Positions 47,838 to 56,585 of a stretch of 64,000 nt of DNA are shown here, piece by piece. The translations under genes were made by a program, and so were the position numbers. The notes beneath the pieces are model-generated. The model saw nothing but the letters and a program-made list of their open reading frames with translations, was not told the DNA's origin and did not search any database. Source of the DNA: Candidatus Sumerlaeia bacterium (GTDB lineage: Bacteria > Sumerlaeota > Sumerlaeia > SLMS01 > JAHLLQ01); the NCBI GenBank assembly GCA_019634695.1, contig JAHCAW010000002.1:82277-146276 (forward strand). The letters run 5' to 3'. Numbering within the stretch: position 1 is the stretch's first letter; every line of letters begins with the position of its first letter.

Positions 47838-48087
47838 CCTGGCGATGGGCGCGATGCTGACGGTCGCCCGGCTCTGTCTGGGCGGCGCGGTGCTCGTGTT
47901 GACGCTGGCCTCCTACGCATGGTGGGGGAATCCGGACTCGGCGCTCGGACGGCTCGCATGGCCGGCCGGCGTGCTGTTCGTCATTGGCGTGGTGCTTGTC
48001 GTGGCCCAGCGCGTCCTTTGGCTGCGCCACTGCCGTCGCGAGCGCGCGATCCGCCGCTCGACAGCCACGAATCCGAAGCCCGTCTGA
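47830..48087 (+). CDS. Small two-helix membrane protein
   Basis: The 85-residue product starts at a GTG (47830) that overlaps the end of alr by eight bases. It has two hydrophobic helices (about residues 10-30 and 44-62) with a basic C-terminal tail (RHCRRERAIRRS) expected in the cytoplasm. No known family is recognised. Overlap with alr and the next small membrane gene 11 bases after its stop suggests an alr-linked trio. Confidence 0.6.
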   Translation: MFDLAMGAMLTVARLCLGGAVLVLTLASYAWWGNPDSALGRLAWPAGVLFVIGVVLVVAQRVLWLRHCRRERAIRRSTATNPKPV

Positions 48088-48098
48088 GGGACCGCGCG

Positions 48099-48422
48099 AT
48101 GCTCACGATTCTGCTCGATCCGTTCATCTTCCTTGTCTTGCTGATCGGCTTCGCCGTGCTGACGCCGCTGGTGGCGCTGGTGCTCGCGCGCGTGCGACCG
48201 GGCTGGCGCGGACGACTCCTGTTCGTCGCCGGTGCCTTCGGTCCGTTTACGCTCGCCTTTTGGGGGTTCCACAACCTCGTCGTGCGCGTGGTTGGCTTCG
48301 ACGCGATCGCCACGCCGCTGATCGTGATGGCTGTCGGTCTCGCGTGCGGACTCTCCGCGGGCGCATGGATTCGCCGCCGGCCCTACAGCGTGCCCGCCGA
48401 TTCATCGCAGTCGGGTGCCTGA
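48099..48422 (+). CDS. Small integral membrane protein
   Basis: The ATG at 48099 follows GAGGG with eight bases of spacing. The 107 residues contain about three hydrophobic helices (LLDPFIFLVLLIGFAVLTPLV at the start, then LLFVAGAFGPFTLAFW, then TPLIVMAVGLACGLSAG) and a short polar tail. I recognise no family. It follows the other small membrane protein by 11 bases and converges on the HEAT-repeat gene. Confidence 0.65.
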   Translation: MLTILLDPFIFLVLLIGFAVLTPLVALVLARVRPGWRGRLLFVAGAFGPFTLAFWGFHNLVVRVVGFDAIATPLIVMAVGLACGLSAGAWIRRRPYSVPADSSQSGA

Positions 48423-48430
48423 GCTGCCCG

Positions 48431-49651
48431 TCAGTTCGCCTCGGGATCGAGAAACTCGAGCGCCACGACGTCCCGCGTGCCGACGGTCTCGCAGGTGACG
48501 TCGATCAGGCAGGGACGGTCGCTGTTGGCCGGGCAGAAGCGGATGCTGCCCTGCGCCACCTCGCGCGAGGTCCCCTGGCTGCACGCGCACCCGGCCAGCA
48601 CCTGCAACACGCGCAGGAAGCGCTCGCGCATCGGCGGCAGCGGCGGCTCCAGCTCGATGCTCTCGTCGCGCCGCGTGTGCACCAGCACCTGGTACGTCGC
48701 GCAGGAATGGTCGCACTGCACCATCGCCGACACGACCTGCTCGCGCAGGCACAGCGACAGGAACGACTGCACCGCCTCGATCGAGTCGACGCAGTCGGGC
48801 AGCGGCGGGTTGGGCAGTTCGGGATCCACCTTCGCGAGCAGAATCTCGGCGATTTCGCGCGCGGCCTCCTCGCCGGGCTGCTGGCGCAGCTTCACCCAGT
48901 CGTCGTCGCCCCAACGGTAGAAGGTCAGCAGGTGTTCGAAGAGCCGGCTCTCCGGCCAGGAGTGCAGTTCGACCTCGCGGCCGGTCAGCCGCTTCAAGTC
49001 CTGCCCGATCGTTTCGGGGGCCTCCTCGGCCAGGATGGCGAACGACACGACGCCGTTCGATCCGATGCCGAGCGGCACTGCCCGGTAGCGCAGCGCCAGC
49101 ACCCGCGGGAACAGCGCCGCGAGCTGCTTCTGCGTCTCCGGTGCGAGTGGATGCAGCCCCTCGAACTCCTCCTCGTTTGCCGAGCCGAGCGCGCTCTCCT
49201 CGAAAGCCAGCGATTCGTGATGCCGCAGCACCTGGCGCAGCGCCGGGTACTCGCGCAGAATCTCCTCGAGCGCGATGCGCGCCTCGGCGCGCACCTCCTC
49301 GTCGGGGTCGTGCCCTTCGAGCTTGTCGAGTTTCTCGAGTGCCAGCCGTGCTCTCAGCCAGCCGAGCGCGATGGCGGCCTGCACGCGCAACTCGCGCGCA
49401 TGGCTGTCGAGGTACTGCACCAGCACGGTCGCGGCGCGCGGATCGCCGATCTTGCCCATCAGTTCGAGGACGATCGCCAGCCGCGGATGGTCGGGCTGCG
49501 TCTGCAGGAAGTCGGCCAGCGGTTCCAGCAGGTCGTTGCCGCGCACGAGAATCTTGTGGCACAGGTCCTCGAGTTCCTCGCGCGGGCCCTGCTCGAACAG
49601 CTTGAGCAGTTTCTCGAACTGCCACCGATAACTTTCGTCGCTCGACGTCAT
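48431..49651 (-). CDS. HEAT-repeat protein with PilB/GspE N-terminal-like domain, no ATPase
   Basis: The ATG at 49651 gives 406 residues. Residues 1-165 are HEAT-like helical repeats (LVQYLDSHARELRVQAAIALGWL, DPDEEVRAEARIALEEIL). Residues about 168-246 resemble the N-terminal MshEN/T2SSE_N domain of assembly ATPases, which can bind c-di-GMP (ALFPRVLALRYRAVPLGIG, VSFAILAEEAPE, LTGREVELHSWPES). Residues 270-406 look like the linker subdomain that precedes the motor in PilB/GspE (LREQVVSAMVQCDHSCATYQVLV, FLRVLQVLAGCA), but the protein ends before any Walker A motif. It may be a regulator or decoy of a type IV pilus motor. The PilB relationship is inference. Confidence 0.65.
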   Translation of the reverse strand: MTSSDESYRWQFEKLLKLFEQGPREELEDLCHKILVRGNDLLEPLADFLQTQPDHPRLAIVLELMGKIGDPRAATVLVQYLDSHARELRVQAAIALGWLRARLALEKLDKLEGHDPDEEVRAEARIALEEILREYPALRQVLRHHESLAFEESALGSANEEEFEGLHPLAPETQKQLAALFPRVLALRYRAVPLGIGSNGVVSFAILAEEAPETIGQDLKRLTGREVELHSWPESRLFEHLLTFYRWGDDDWVKLRQQPGEEAAREIAEILLAKVDPELPNPPLPDCVDSIEAVQSFLSLCLREQVVSAMVQCDHSCATYQVLVHTRRDESIELEPPLPPMRERFLRVLQVLAGCACSQGTSREVAQGSIRFCPANSDRPCLIDVTCETVGTRDVVALEFLDPEAN

Positions 49652-49681
49652 GCGGATCCGCGGCACCCCGGTGCGGAAAAT

Positions 49682-49708
49682 GGCGTGGGCCCGGATTCTC
49701 CCCACGCC
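49682..49708. repeat. 8-bp inverted repeat in a divergent promoter region
   Basis: GGCGTGGG (49682-49689) and CCCACGCC (49701-49708) pair perfectly around 11 bases. The element lies in the 211-base space between the divergent HEAT-repeat gene and the peptide-binding gene and could be an operator or a chance GC-rich palindrome. I see no clear -10/-35 pair beside it. Confidence 0.25.
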
Positions 49709-49862
49709 CCTGCTTCTGACGCGGCGGCGCCGAACGCGCAAGCGGAAGCACTCGGACGGCACGCCAGTTGACGCGCGCCCCCCGGTGTGCCACCCCTGAC
49801 CCCACCGTTGGCATCGTTGTCGGTGCCCCAGACCCCGTCGCCGCACGGAGCCGCAGCCACCC

Positions 49863-51560
49863 ATGAACCTTCCTCGCTTCGCCCCGATCGCCCTGCTCGT
49901 GGCCCTTGTGGGCCTGTTCGTCGCCTGCGGCGACAGCCAGCAGTCCGCCGGCCAGGCGACGACCCCGGACGCGCCGCGGCCCACCGAAGCGCGCACCTAT
50001 CCCCCGGCACCCCGTGGCGTCATCCGGGCCAACCTCGGCGTCGATCCCCCCGATCTCGATCCCAACCTGTGCACCGACATCCCCGGCGCCTGGGTGCTCA
50101 ACCACGTGTTCGAGCCCCTCGTCCGCCTCGATGCCGACGCCGAAGCCATCCCCGCCCAGGCCGAACGCTGGGAACACGACGGCACCTACACCACCTGGAC
50201 CTTCCACCTGCGCCGCGACAACAAGTGGCACAACGGCGACCCGGTCACCGCCCACGACTTCGTCTACGCTCTGCGGCGCATCCTGACGCCGTCCACCACC
50301 GCCCAGTATGCCATGATGGTCTACAACTTCGTCGATGGCGGTCAGCGCTTCTACGACTCCGAAGGCGCCGACGACGCCGGCCTCGGCATCGAGGCGCTCG
50401 ACGATTACACCCTGCGCATCCGCCTCATTGGCCCCACGCCGTACTTTGTCTCCATCCTCAACCACTCGGCGTGGTATCCGCTCCACCGCCCCACCATCGA
50501 ACGCCACGGCCGCGAATGGATTCGCCCGGCCAACTACGTCGGCAACGGACCGTATCGCTTCGCCGAGTATCGCGCCAAGGATGTCATCATCCTGCAGAAG
50601 GCCGACACCTTCTGGGACCGATCCAGCGTCCACTTCAACACCATCGAGTTCAAGATCATCGTCGATGGCGCCACCGAGATGGCCGCCTTCGTCAGCGGGG
50701 ATCTCGACATCACCGGCCAGATGCCGACGCGCGAGGCGCTGCGCTGGCGCGAGCAACCCGAGTTCGTCCGCGGGCCCGCCCTGGCCACCTACTTCATCAG
50801 CTTCAACCCCCAGCGCCCCCCGTTCAACGACATCGCGTTGCGCCGCGCGTTGTCGCTGACCATCAACCGCCCGCTGATCGTCGACCGCATCACCCGCCGC
50901 GGGGAGTCGCCCGCCGAGGGCTTCATCCCCCGCGGATTCACCCTGCCCGACGGGCGCGACTTCCGCGACGTCGCCCCCAACTACTTCCCCGGCGACTTCA
51001 ACACCAACGTCGCCCGCGCCAAGCAGATCCTCAAGGACGCCGGCTACTCCGTCGATGGCTCGCCCGGCAAGCCCGTCCCCCGCGGCGTCTATCTCTACAA
51101 CACCGACGACACGCACCGCGACATCGCCGAGAACATGCAGAACATCTGGAAGGCCGCGCTGGGCTACGATGTCCGGCTCCAGAACGTCGAGTGGGCCGTC
51201 CTGCTCAGCCGCGCCCGCACGCGCGACTTCGAGAGCCTGCGCTCCTCCTGGTTCGGCGACTATCTCGACCCGCTCACCTTCCTCGAGATCTACGAGACCG
51301 GCCATGGCAAGAACGCCGTCGGCTACGCCAACCCGGTGTACGACGCGTTGCTGAACACGATCCGCACGGAGACCGATCTGGAGAAGCGTCTGGCCGCCAT
51401 GGTGGAGGCCGAGCGCCTGCTGGTCGAGGAGGACTGCGTGATCGCGCCGATCTACAACTTCGTCACGCCGGTGCTGCAACGCCCCGGGCTGCGCGACATC
51501 GTGCGGTCGCCTCTCGGCGGTCTGGACCTGACCCGTGCCTGGCGCGAGGGCGAGCGCTGA
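49863..51560 (+). CDS. Oligopeptide-binding lipoprotein (OppA-like, SBP_bac_5)
   Basis: The 565-residue solute-binding protein carries a lipobox: hydrophobic segment IALLVALVGLFVAC with Cys22 as the lipid anchor. Family motifs are RANLGVDPPDLDPNLCTD, VFEPLVRLDADAEAIPAQAERWE, FHLRRDNKWHNGDPVTAHDFVYALRR, YVGNGPYRF and the C-terminal SSWFGDYLDPLTFLEIYETG, which fits OppA/DppA proteins that bring peptides to an ABC importer. No Opp permease or ATPase gene is in the window, so either these are elsewhere or the protein is an orphan. The length is normal for OppA. Confidence 0.92.
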   Translation: MNLPRFAPIALLVALVGLFVACGDSQQSAGQATTPDAPRPTEARTYPPAPRGVIRANLGVDPPDLDPNLCTDIPGAWVLNHVFEPLVRLDADAEAIPAQAERWEHDGTYTTWTFHLRRDNKWHNGDPVTAHDFVYALRRILTPSTTAQYAMMVYNFVDGGQRFYDSEGADDAGLGIEALDDYTLRIRLIGPTPYFVSILNHSAWYPLHRPTIERHGREWIRPANYVGNGPYRFAEYRAKDVIILQKADTFWDRSSVHFNTIEFKIIVDGATEMAAFVSGDLDITGQMPTREALRWREQPEFVRGPALATYFISFNPQRPPFNDIALRRALSLTINRPLIVDRITRRGESPAEGFIPRGFTLPDGRDFRDVAPNYFPGDFNTNVARAKQILKDAGYSVDGSPGKPVPRGVYLYNTDDTHRDIAENMQNIWKAALGYDVRLQNVEWAVLLSRARTRDFESLRSSWFGDYLDPLTFLEIYETGHGKNAVGYANPVYDALLNTIRTETDLEKRLAAMVEAERLLVEEDCVIAPIYNFVTPVLQRPGLRDIVRSPLGGLDLTRAWREGER

Positions 51561-51686
51561 CCCGTTCGCGGCGCCCCGCACGCCCGCGGGGGAGCGGTCC
51601 CGCGTCATTCCATCTTGCCACACCCGCGTGTCCGGTCCCATGACGGAGCCAGCCCGGCGCCGCGCGCCGCCGCCCTCGGCACACCC

Positions 51687-53189
51687 ATGATTCTGCTCGG
51701 CATCGACATCGGAGGCACCAAGACCGCCGTCCTCGCCGCGACGCCCGCCGGCGAGGTGCGCGCGCGAGTCGAGTTCGCCACCGCCTCACATCGCGGCATC
51801 GAGCCGTTCCTCGACGACGTCACGCGATGCGCCCGTGCGGTGGTCACGTCGGCCGGCACGCCGTTCTGCGCCAGCGTCGCCGTCGGCGGCCCGATGGACG
51901 AGGCCGCCGGAAACCTGCTCGCCCCGCCCCACCTGCCCGGCTGGGAAGGCGTCCCGCTGGTCCAACTGCTCGCGCGCCGCCTCGAGCTGCCCGTCTACTG
52001 GATGCACGACGCCCGCGCCGGCGCATGGGCCGAGTGGCAATTCGGCATCGGCCGCCAGACTGGCGTCCGCCGCCTCGGCTTCATCACCTTCGGTACGGGC
52101 TTCGGTTTTGGCCTGATCCTCGAGGGGCGCCTGCTGGACATCCCGGGCGAGATCGGTCACTGGCGCGTCGCCGAGGACGGGCCCGACATGTACGGCAAGC
52201 GCGGGAGCCTCGAAGGGCTGGCCAGCGGTGCCGGCCTCCTCGCCCAGGCCCGCGCGTCCGGTCACTTCCCCGACGACATCACCATCGAGCGCCTTGCCGA
52301 CCTCGCGCGCGACGGCAACGCCCAGGCGGTCGCCCTCTTCGACGGCGTCGCCCTGCGCGTCGGCCGCCAATGCGCCCGCCTGATCGACCTGTTCGGCCTC
52401 GACGCCATCGCGCTCGGCACTTTGGCTATCGTCTGCGAAGACCTGCTGATGGACCGCATCTGTGAGGTGGTTCGGCAGGAGGCGCTCGAGTCGTTGGCCC
52501 GGCGGTGCCGCGTGTTGCCCAGTGCTCTCGGCGACAACATCGGCGACTTGGCAGCCCTGTCCGCCGCCTTCGTTCGGTCCGGCGTCCGGTCCGAGCGCAA
52601 TCTCGGGCCCTCCTCCCGACTCCAAGCCACCACCCTGGCCGGCCTGCTCGACGACCTGCTGGCCGACCGCACCTTCCTCGACGCGGTCGATGCCGCGGCC
52701 GCCCGCATCGCCGACGCCGTCGGCATTGGCGCCAAGGTGCTGACCTGCGGCAACGGCGGCAGCGCCACCGACGCCGCCCACCTCGCCGAGGAGCTGCTTG
52801 GCCGCTACCGCGGCAACCGGGTCTCGCTGCCCGCGATTCATCTCGGCGCGGACGGATCGGTGCTCACCTGCATCGCGAACGACTTCGGGTTCGAGGAAGT
52901 GTTTAGACGACAAGTTGAATCGCTTGGCAATCCCGGCGACATCCTCGTCGCCTTCACCACCAGCGGCAACTCGCCCAACATCAACCGCGCCTTGCGCACC
53001 GCCCGCGAGCAGGGGCTCTTCACCATCGCCCTCACTGGCAAGCAGGGTGGCGAGGCCCGCCAGATCGCCGACCTCGCCCTCCACGTCCCCCACTCGGCCA
53101 GCGAACGCATCCAGGAGATCCACACCCTCGTCCTGCATGCCTTCTGCGAAGCCCTCGAAGCGCGGTTCGCCCCGCGCCGCCCCGACTGA
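51687..53189 (+). CDS. ROK-family kinase fused to phosphoheptose isomerase (GmhA/SIS) domain
   Basis: The ATG at 51687 gives 500 residues. Residues 1-300 are a ROK-type sugar kinase: phosphate loop LGIDIGGTKTAVL (4-16), Asp108 in WMHDARAGAWAEW as candidate base, and GTGFGFGLILEG (136-147). The usual ROK zinc motif (CxCGxxGCxE) after GEIGH is missing; the region reads GPDMYGKRGSLEGLASG with no cysteine. Residues about 310-500 are a SIS domain very close to GmhA, with CGNGGSATDAAHLAEELLGRYRGNR (354 on), ANDFGFEEVF, TTSGNSPNI, and the catalytic-pair candidates Glu368/369 and His479 (IQEIHTLVLH). GmhA turns sedoheptulose-7-phosphate into D-glycero-manno-heptose-7-phosphate. One chain thus joins a kinase and an isomerase, presumably for heptose or a related phosphosugar. 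Confidence 0.9.
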   Translation: MILLGIDIGGTKTAVLAATPAGEVRARVEFATASHRGIEPFLDDVTRCARAVVTSAGTPFCASVAVGGPMDEAAGNLLAPPHLPGWEGVPLVQLLARRLELPVYWMHDARAGAWAEWQFGIGRQTGVRRLGFITFGTGFGFGLILEGRLLDIPGEIGHWRVAEDGPDMYGKRGSLEGLASGAGLLAQARASGHFPDDITIERLADLARDGNAQAVALFDGVALRVGRQCARLIDLFGLDAIALGTLAIVCEDLLMDRICEVVRQEALESLARRCRVLPSALGDNIGDLAALSAAFVRSGVRSERNLGPSSRLQATTLAGLLDDLLADRTFLDAVDAAAARIADAVGIGAKVLTCGNGGSATDAAHLAEELLGRYRGNRVSLPAIHLGADGSVLTCIANDFGFEEVFRRQVESLGNPGDILVAFTTSGNSPNINRALRTAREQGLFTIALTGKQGGEARQIADLALHVPHSASERIQEIHTLVLHAFCEALEARFAPRRPD

Positions 53190-53216
53190 ATTCCCTCCCT
53201 CGGAGACTCTCCCACC

Positions 53217-53972
53217 ATGACCCGCCCGACCCGTTCCGCCGCCGTCCTTCTCGCCGGGGCCCTCCTCGCCCTGACCGCCTGCAAGGACGAGCAACGCCTC
53301 TACAGCTACAACGAGCAGCCCCAGGCCACGCCGGCCGCCACGATGCCGCAGGACGCCATCCACGCCCGCGCCGCCATGCCCAACGACGCCATCCACGCCC
53401 CGATGATGCGCCCCGGCGCCATGGGTCAGGCCGCCCCGGAACTCGCGCCCGTCGCCCCGCCCGACGACCGCCCCCACCTGCCCGACGACGCCACCGTCAC
53501 GTCGGTCTCGCTCGTCGGCCTCTCGTTCGCCGTCCCCACAAGCTGGGGCGCCCGCACCCCCGCCTCCTCGATGCGCGCGGCCGAGTACGTCGTGCCCGCC
53601 GCCGAGGGCTCGCGCGAGGGCGAACTCGTCTTCTTCCACTTCGGCCCCGGCGGCGCCGGCGGCACGATGGCCAACATCCAGCGCTGGGTCGGCCAGATGG
53701 TGCTCGATCCCGACAGCCAACCGCTCGTCTACCAACAGCAGCGCGGCCCGCTGACGATCACCGAGGTCATCTGTTTCGGCACGCAGAACCCCTCGGGCAT
53801 GGGCGTCGGCCCGACTGAGCCGCAGCCTGGCTCGGGCCTGCACGGCATCGTCGTCGAAGGCGTGCCGGCCGGCTCGCTGTTCGTGCGCCTGACCGGTGGC
53901 GAGGCGACCGTCCGCGCCGCCGAGCCCGCCCTCGCCTCGATGATCGCCTCGCTCGAACTGGAGAGCGAATGA
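53217..53972 (+). CDS. Lipoprotein of unknown function
   Basis: The 251-residue product has a lipobox ending at Cys22 (AGALLALTAC) and is expected to be anchored in a membrane. GGAG lies upstream of the ATG. A short tandem repeat, MPQDAIHARAA then MPNDAIHAPMM (about residues 42-63), sits in a Pro/Ala-rich linker. Residues about 95-251 form a compact beta-rich domain (LVGLSFAVPTSWGAR, GELVFFHFGPGGAGGTMANIQRWVGQM, GIVVEGVPAGSLFVRLTG) similar in layout to lipoproteins often annotated as hypothetical in planctomycete-type genomes. The stop overlaps the start of the acetyltransferase gene (ATGA), so the two are coupled. Confidence 0.7.
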   Translation: MTRPTRSAAVLLAGALLALTACKDEQRLYSYNEQPQATPAATMPQDAIHARAAMPNDAIHAPMMRPGAMGQAAPELAPVAPPDDRPHLPDDATVTSVSLVGLSFAVPTSWGARTPASSMRAAEYVVPAAEGSREGELVFFHFGPGGAGGTMANIQRWVGQMVLDPDSQPLVYQQQRGPLTITEVICFGTQNPSGMGVGPTEPQPGSGLHGIVVEGVPAGSLFVRLTGGEATVRAAEPALASMIASLELESE

Positions 53973-55150
53973 GCGCAGCCAAGCCGAACGAGTATCGCGC
54001 GCCGCGGTTGGAGGAACTCGAGGCCGTCGCGCGGCACATCGCCGAGAGCTTCGTGCGTGGCTTCGCGTGGGGCGTCGGCGCGGTCGAGGGCGTCGGCGCG
54101 GAGAACCTGCGCGTGCTGGTGGCGCCCGACGGCACGATCCTGTCCGGCACGATCCTGCATCGCATGGGCCAGTTCTTCGGCGGGCGCCGGCTGGGGACGC
54201 TGGGGCCGGGGGCGCTTTTCGTCACGCCGGAGGCCCGTGGCCACGGCGTCGCGCTCGAACTGTTGCGCCACATATTGACTGAGGCGCGCACGGCCGGCGT
54301 GCCGCTGTCCACGTTGTATCCCGCCAGCCGGCAGCTCTACGGCCGGGCGGGCTATGGTCTGGCGGGCGCGCGGGTGTCACGATTGCTCGAGGCTTCGCGC
54401 GTCGGCGTGCGCCGACCCGGGTTGCCGGTGCGGCGCGCGCGCGAGGACGAGCAGCCCGCCCTGCGCGCGCTGCACGCCGCGGTCGCCACGCGCACGAACG
54501 GCTGGCTGGATCGCACGGACTACAAGTGGCGCAGTCTGTTTGACAGCGGCGACGAGCTGCGCACGGTGTACGTGGCCGACGGCGCCTCGGGGCCGGAGGG
54601 CTACGTCGTGTTGTCGGTGATGATGCGCAACGAGCAGCGCCTCGTGCAGGTCGAGGACGCGGTGGCGGCAACGCCGGCGGCGGTGCATGCGCTGCTCGCC
54701 TTCGCGGCGGGCCATGCTTTTCAGGCGCACGGTATCCTGTGGCACGGCGGCACGGCGGATCCGTTCGAGGCGGTGCTGCGCGAGAATGTCGCGCGCGTCG
54801 ATCGGTACATGGAGTGGTACGTGCGCGTGGCCGACGTGAAGGGCGCGCTCGAGACGCGCGGCTATCCGGTCGCGTTGGCGTGCGAGCTGCATCTCGACGT
54901 GCGCGACGATTGGTTTGCGGAGAACAACGGCCCGCATCGCGTGACGCTCGCGGGTGGTCGCGCGCAGGTCGTGCGCGGCGGCACGGGCCGCGTGCGCCTG
55001 TCGGTGGCGGCGCTGGCGACGTTGCTGGCCGGCGCGCGGTCGGCGCGCGAGCTCGCGTTGCTCGGACAACTTGAAGGCCCCGACGAGGACATCGACCTGT
55101 TGGCCGCTGTCTTCGCGGGGCCGACGCCCTCGATGAACGATATGTTCTGA
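53969..55150 (+). CDS. Eis-like GNAT acetyltransferase
   Basis: The 393-residue product begins inside the stop of the lipoprotein gene. The layout is that of Eis-type proteins: a first GNAT domain with GALFVTPEARGHGVALELLRH (the acetyl-CoA loop) and PLSTLYPASRQLYGRAGYGLAG, a second GNAT-like domain (about residues 150-280, with HGGTADPFEAVLRENV), and a C-terminal SCP2-like domain (about 285-393, with VRDDWFAENNGPHRVTLAGG) ending in Met-Phe. In Eis the C-terminal carboxylate acts in catalysis. Eis enzymes acetylate aminoglycosides or protein lysines at several positions; the true substrate here is unknown. Confidence 0.85.
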   Translation: MSAAKPNEYRAPRLEELEAVARHIAESFVRGFAWGVGAVEGVGAENLRVLVAPDGTILSGTILHRMGQFFGGRRLGTLGPGALFVTPEARGHGVALELLRHILTEARTAGVPLSTLYPASRQLYGRAGYGLAGARVSRLLEASRVGVRRPGLPVRRAREDEQPALRALHAAVATRTNGWLDRTDYKWRSLFDSGDELRTVYVADGASGPEGYVVLSVMMRNEQRLVQVEDAVAATPAAVHALLAFAAGHAFQAHGILWHGGTADPFEAVLRENVARVDRYMEWYVRVADVKGALETRGYPVALACELHLDVRDDWFAENNGPHRVTLAGGRAQVVRGGTGRVRLSVAALATLLAGARSARELALLGQLEGPDEDIDLLAAVFAGPTPSMNDMF

Positions 55151-55160
55151 CCCGCCGCGC

Positions 55161-56489
55161 TCAGCGCTCGGCCGGCAGCGGACCCCACTTGGGCTGCGTG
55201 TTGCGACCGCTCGACGTCAGCGGCTGCTGGTTCGAGCCGTCGTCGAGCATCATGTACACCTGCCAGCGCCCCGAGCGGTCGCTGCTGAAGGCCAGGTGGC
55301 GCGAGTTCGGCGCCCATGCCGGGCTCTCGTTGTTGCCCTGGCCGATCGTCAGGCGGCGCACCGAATCCGGGTTGCCGTCGGCCGAGATCGTGAAGATGTC
55401 GAAGCGCCCCTCGATGCGCGAGGAGAAGGCGATGCGCGTGCCGTCGGGCGACCATGCCGGCGCGTCGTTCCATGACCCGCGCGTCGTCAGGCGACGCCGT
55501 CCGCTGCCGTCGGCGTTGGCGACGAAGATCTGCACGCCGCCCGCCTCGTTGCTCGCAAACGCGATACGCGATCCATCGGGCGACCAGCACGGGCTGCCCT
55601 CGGTTGCCTTCGTCTCGGTCAGGCGGCGCAGTTCCTGCCCGTCGCGACGCGCGGTGTACAGTTCCGAGCCGCCGTCCTTGCTCAGCACCATCACGAGCCG
55701 CTCGCGCGCGCTGTTCCCCTCCGGCGAGTGATTCGTGCCCCCATACGCCGCGATCGTCCATCGATTGCCCGACGACAGTTGCTGGCCGTAGATGTTCGCG
55801 CGGTTGCCGTGATACGACGTGTAGTAGAACTCCGTCCCGTTGGCGCCCCATGCCGGCGACGTGCAGATGTTGTTGTAGCGCGTCAGTGGCCGCGGGTTGT
55901 AGCCATCGGCATCCATCAGGTAGACTTCCTTGATGCCGGGCATCTGCTCGGAGATGAAGATGAGCTGCGTCTGCGCGATGCCCTCGGTGAACTTCGTGAA
56001 GCGCACCACCTCGTCGGCGATGCGATGGCCGAGCCCGCGCACATCCTCCGGATTGCCGTCGATATAGCGCGACAGCACCATCTTGCCCGACGGCACGTCG
56101 TAGAGCAGCACGCGCGCGCGCAGTGTCGTTGCGTTCGGGCGCGAGATGTCGGCCATCAGGTAATGCTCGGCGCCCAGCGCCTGCCACGCCTCGATGTTCA
56201 CCCGCTGGTTGTGCACGTCCTGCATGTTCAACCGGTTCACGGCGTTCTGGTCCGGGTGGAGCGTGAAGAAGCCGGTCAGTTGCAGGTCGCGCCGGACGAC
56301 GCGCGCGATGGTGTCGAACTGCACGGGGGCGCCCTCGTCCTTGCCGAAGGACGGCACGGCGATCACGGTGGGCTCGTAGGACTTGCGCGGCACCACCACG
56401 CCCAACGAGGAATCCTCCTGACCGGCAACCGGCACCAGCAGCAGCACGCTCATCAGCAGCGCGAACGGGAAACGGAACAGACGCAGCAT
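55161..56489 (-). CDS. tolB: TolB-type Tol-Pal translocation protein
   Basis: The ATG at 56489 (MLRLFRFPF...) gives 442 residues with a signal peptide (about 1-24, LLMSVLLLVPVAGQ). Residues about 35-170 are the N-terminal TolB domain (VIAVPSF, VVRRDLQLTGFFTLH, LGAEHYLMADISR, RIADEVVRFTKFTEGIAQTQLIFIS). The C-terminal six-bladed PD40 propeller follows, with repeats SPCWSPDGSRIAFAS, APAWSPDGTRIAFSS and SPAWAPNSRHLAFSS. TolB is periplasmic and links the Tol inner-membrane motor to Pal. None of tolQ, tolR, tolA or pal is nearby, which is unusual since tolB is generally with them. The N-terminal domain makes TolB more likely than a generic propeller. Confidence 0.88.
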   Translation of the reverse strand: MLRLFRFPFALLMSVLLLVPVAGQEDSSLGVVVPRKSYEPTVIAVPSFGKDEGAPVQFDTIARVVRRDLQLTGFFTLHPDQNAVNRLNMQDVHNQRVNIEAWQALGAEHYLMADISRPNATTLRARVLLYDVPSGKMVLSRYIDGNPEDVRGLGHRIADEVVRFTKFTEGIAQTQLIFISEQMPGIKEVYLMDADGYNPRPLTRYNNICTSPAWGANGTEFYYTSYHGNRANIYGQQLSSGNRWTIAAYGGTNHSPEGNSARERLVMVLSKDGGSELYTARRDGQELRRLTETKATEGSPCWSPDGSRIAFASNEAGGVQIFVANADGSGRRRLTTRGSWNDAPAWSPDGTRIAFSSRIEGRFDIFTISADGNPDSVRRLTIGQGNNESPAWAPNSRHLAFSSDRSGRWQVYMMLDDGSNQQPLTSSGRNTQPKWGPLPAER

Positions 56490-56585
56490 TCGAAACACCC
56501 CCGGGGTTGGCAGAAAGTCGGCTCGCCGGCCGTTGCCTGAAGCCGACCACCGAACAGCTTCAATGGTTTTCCCCATCTCGCGCGT

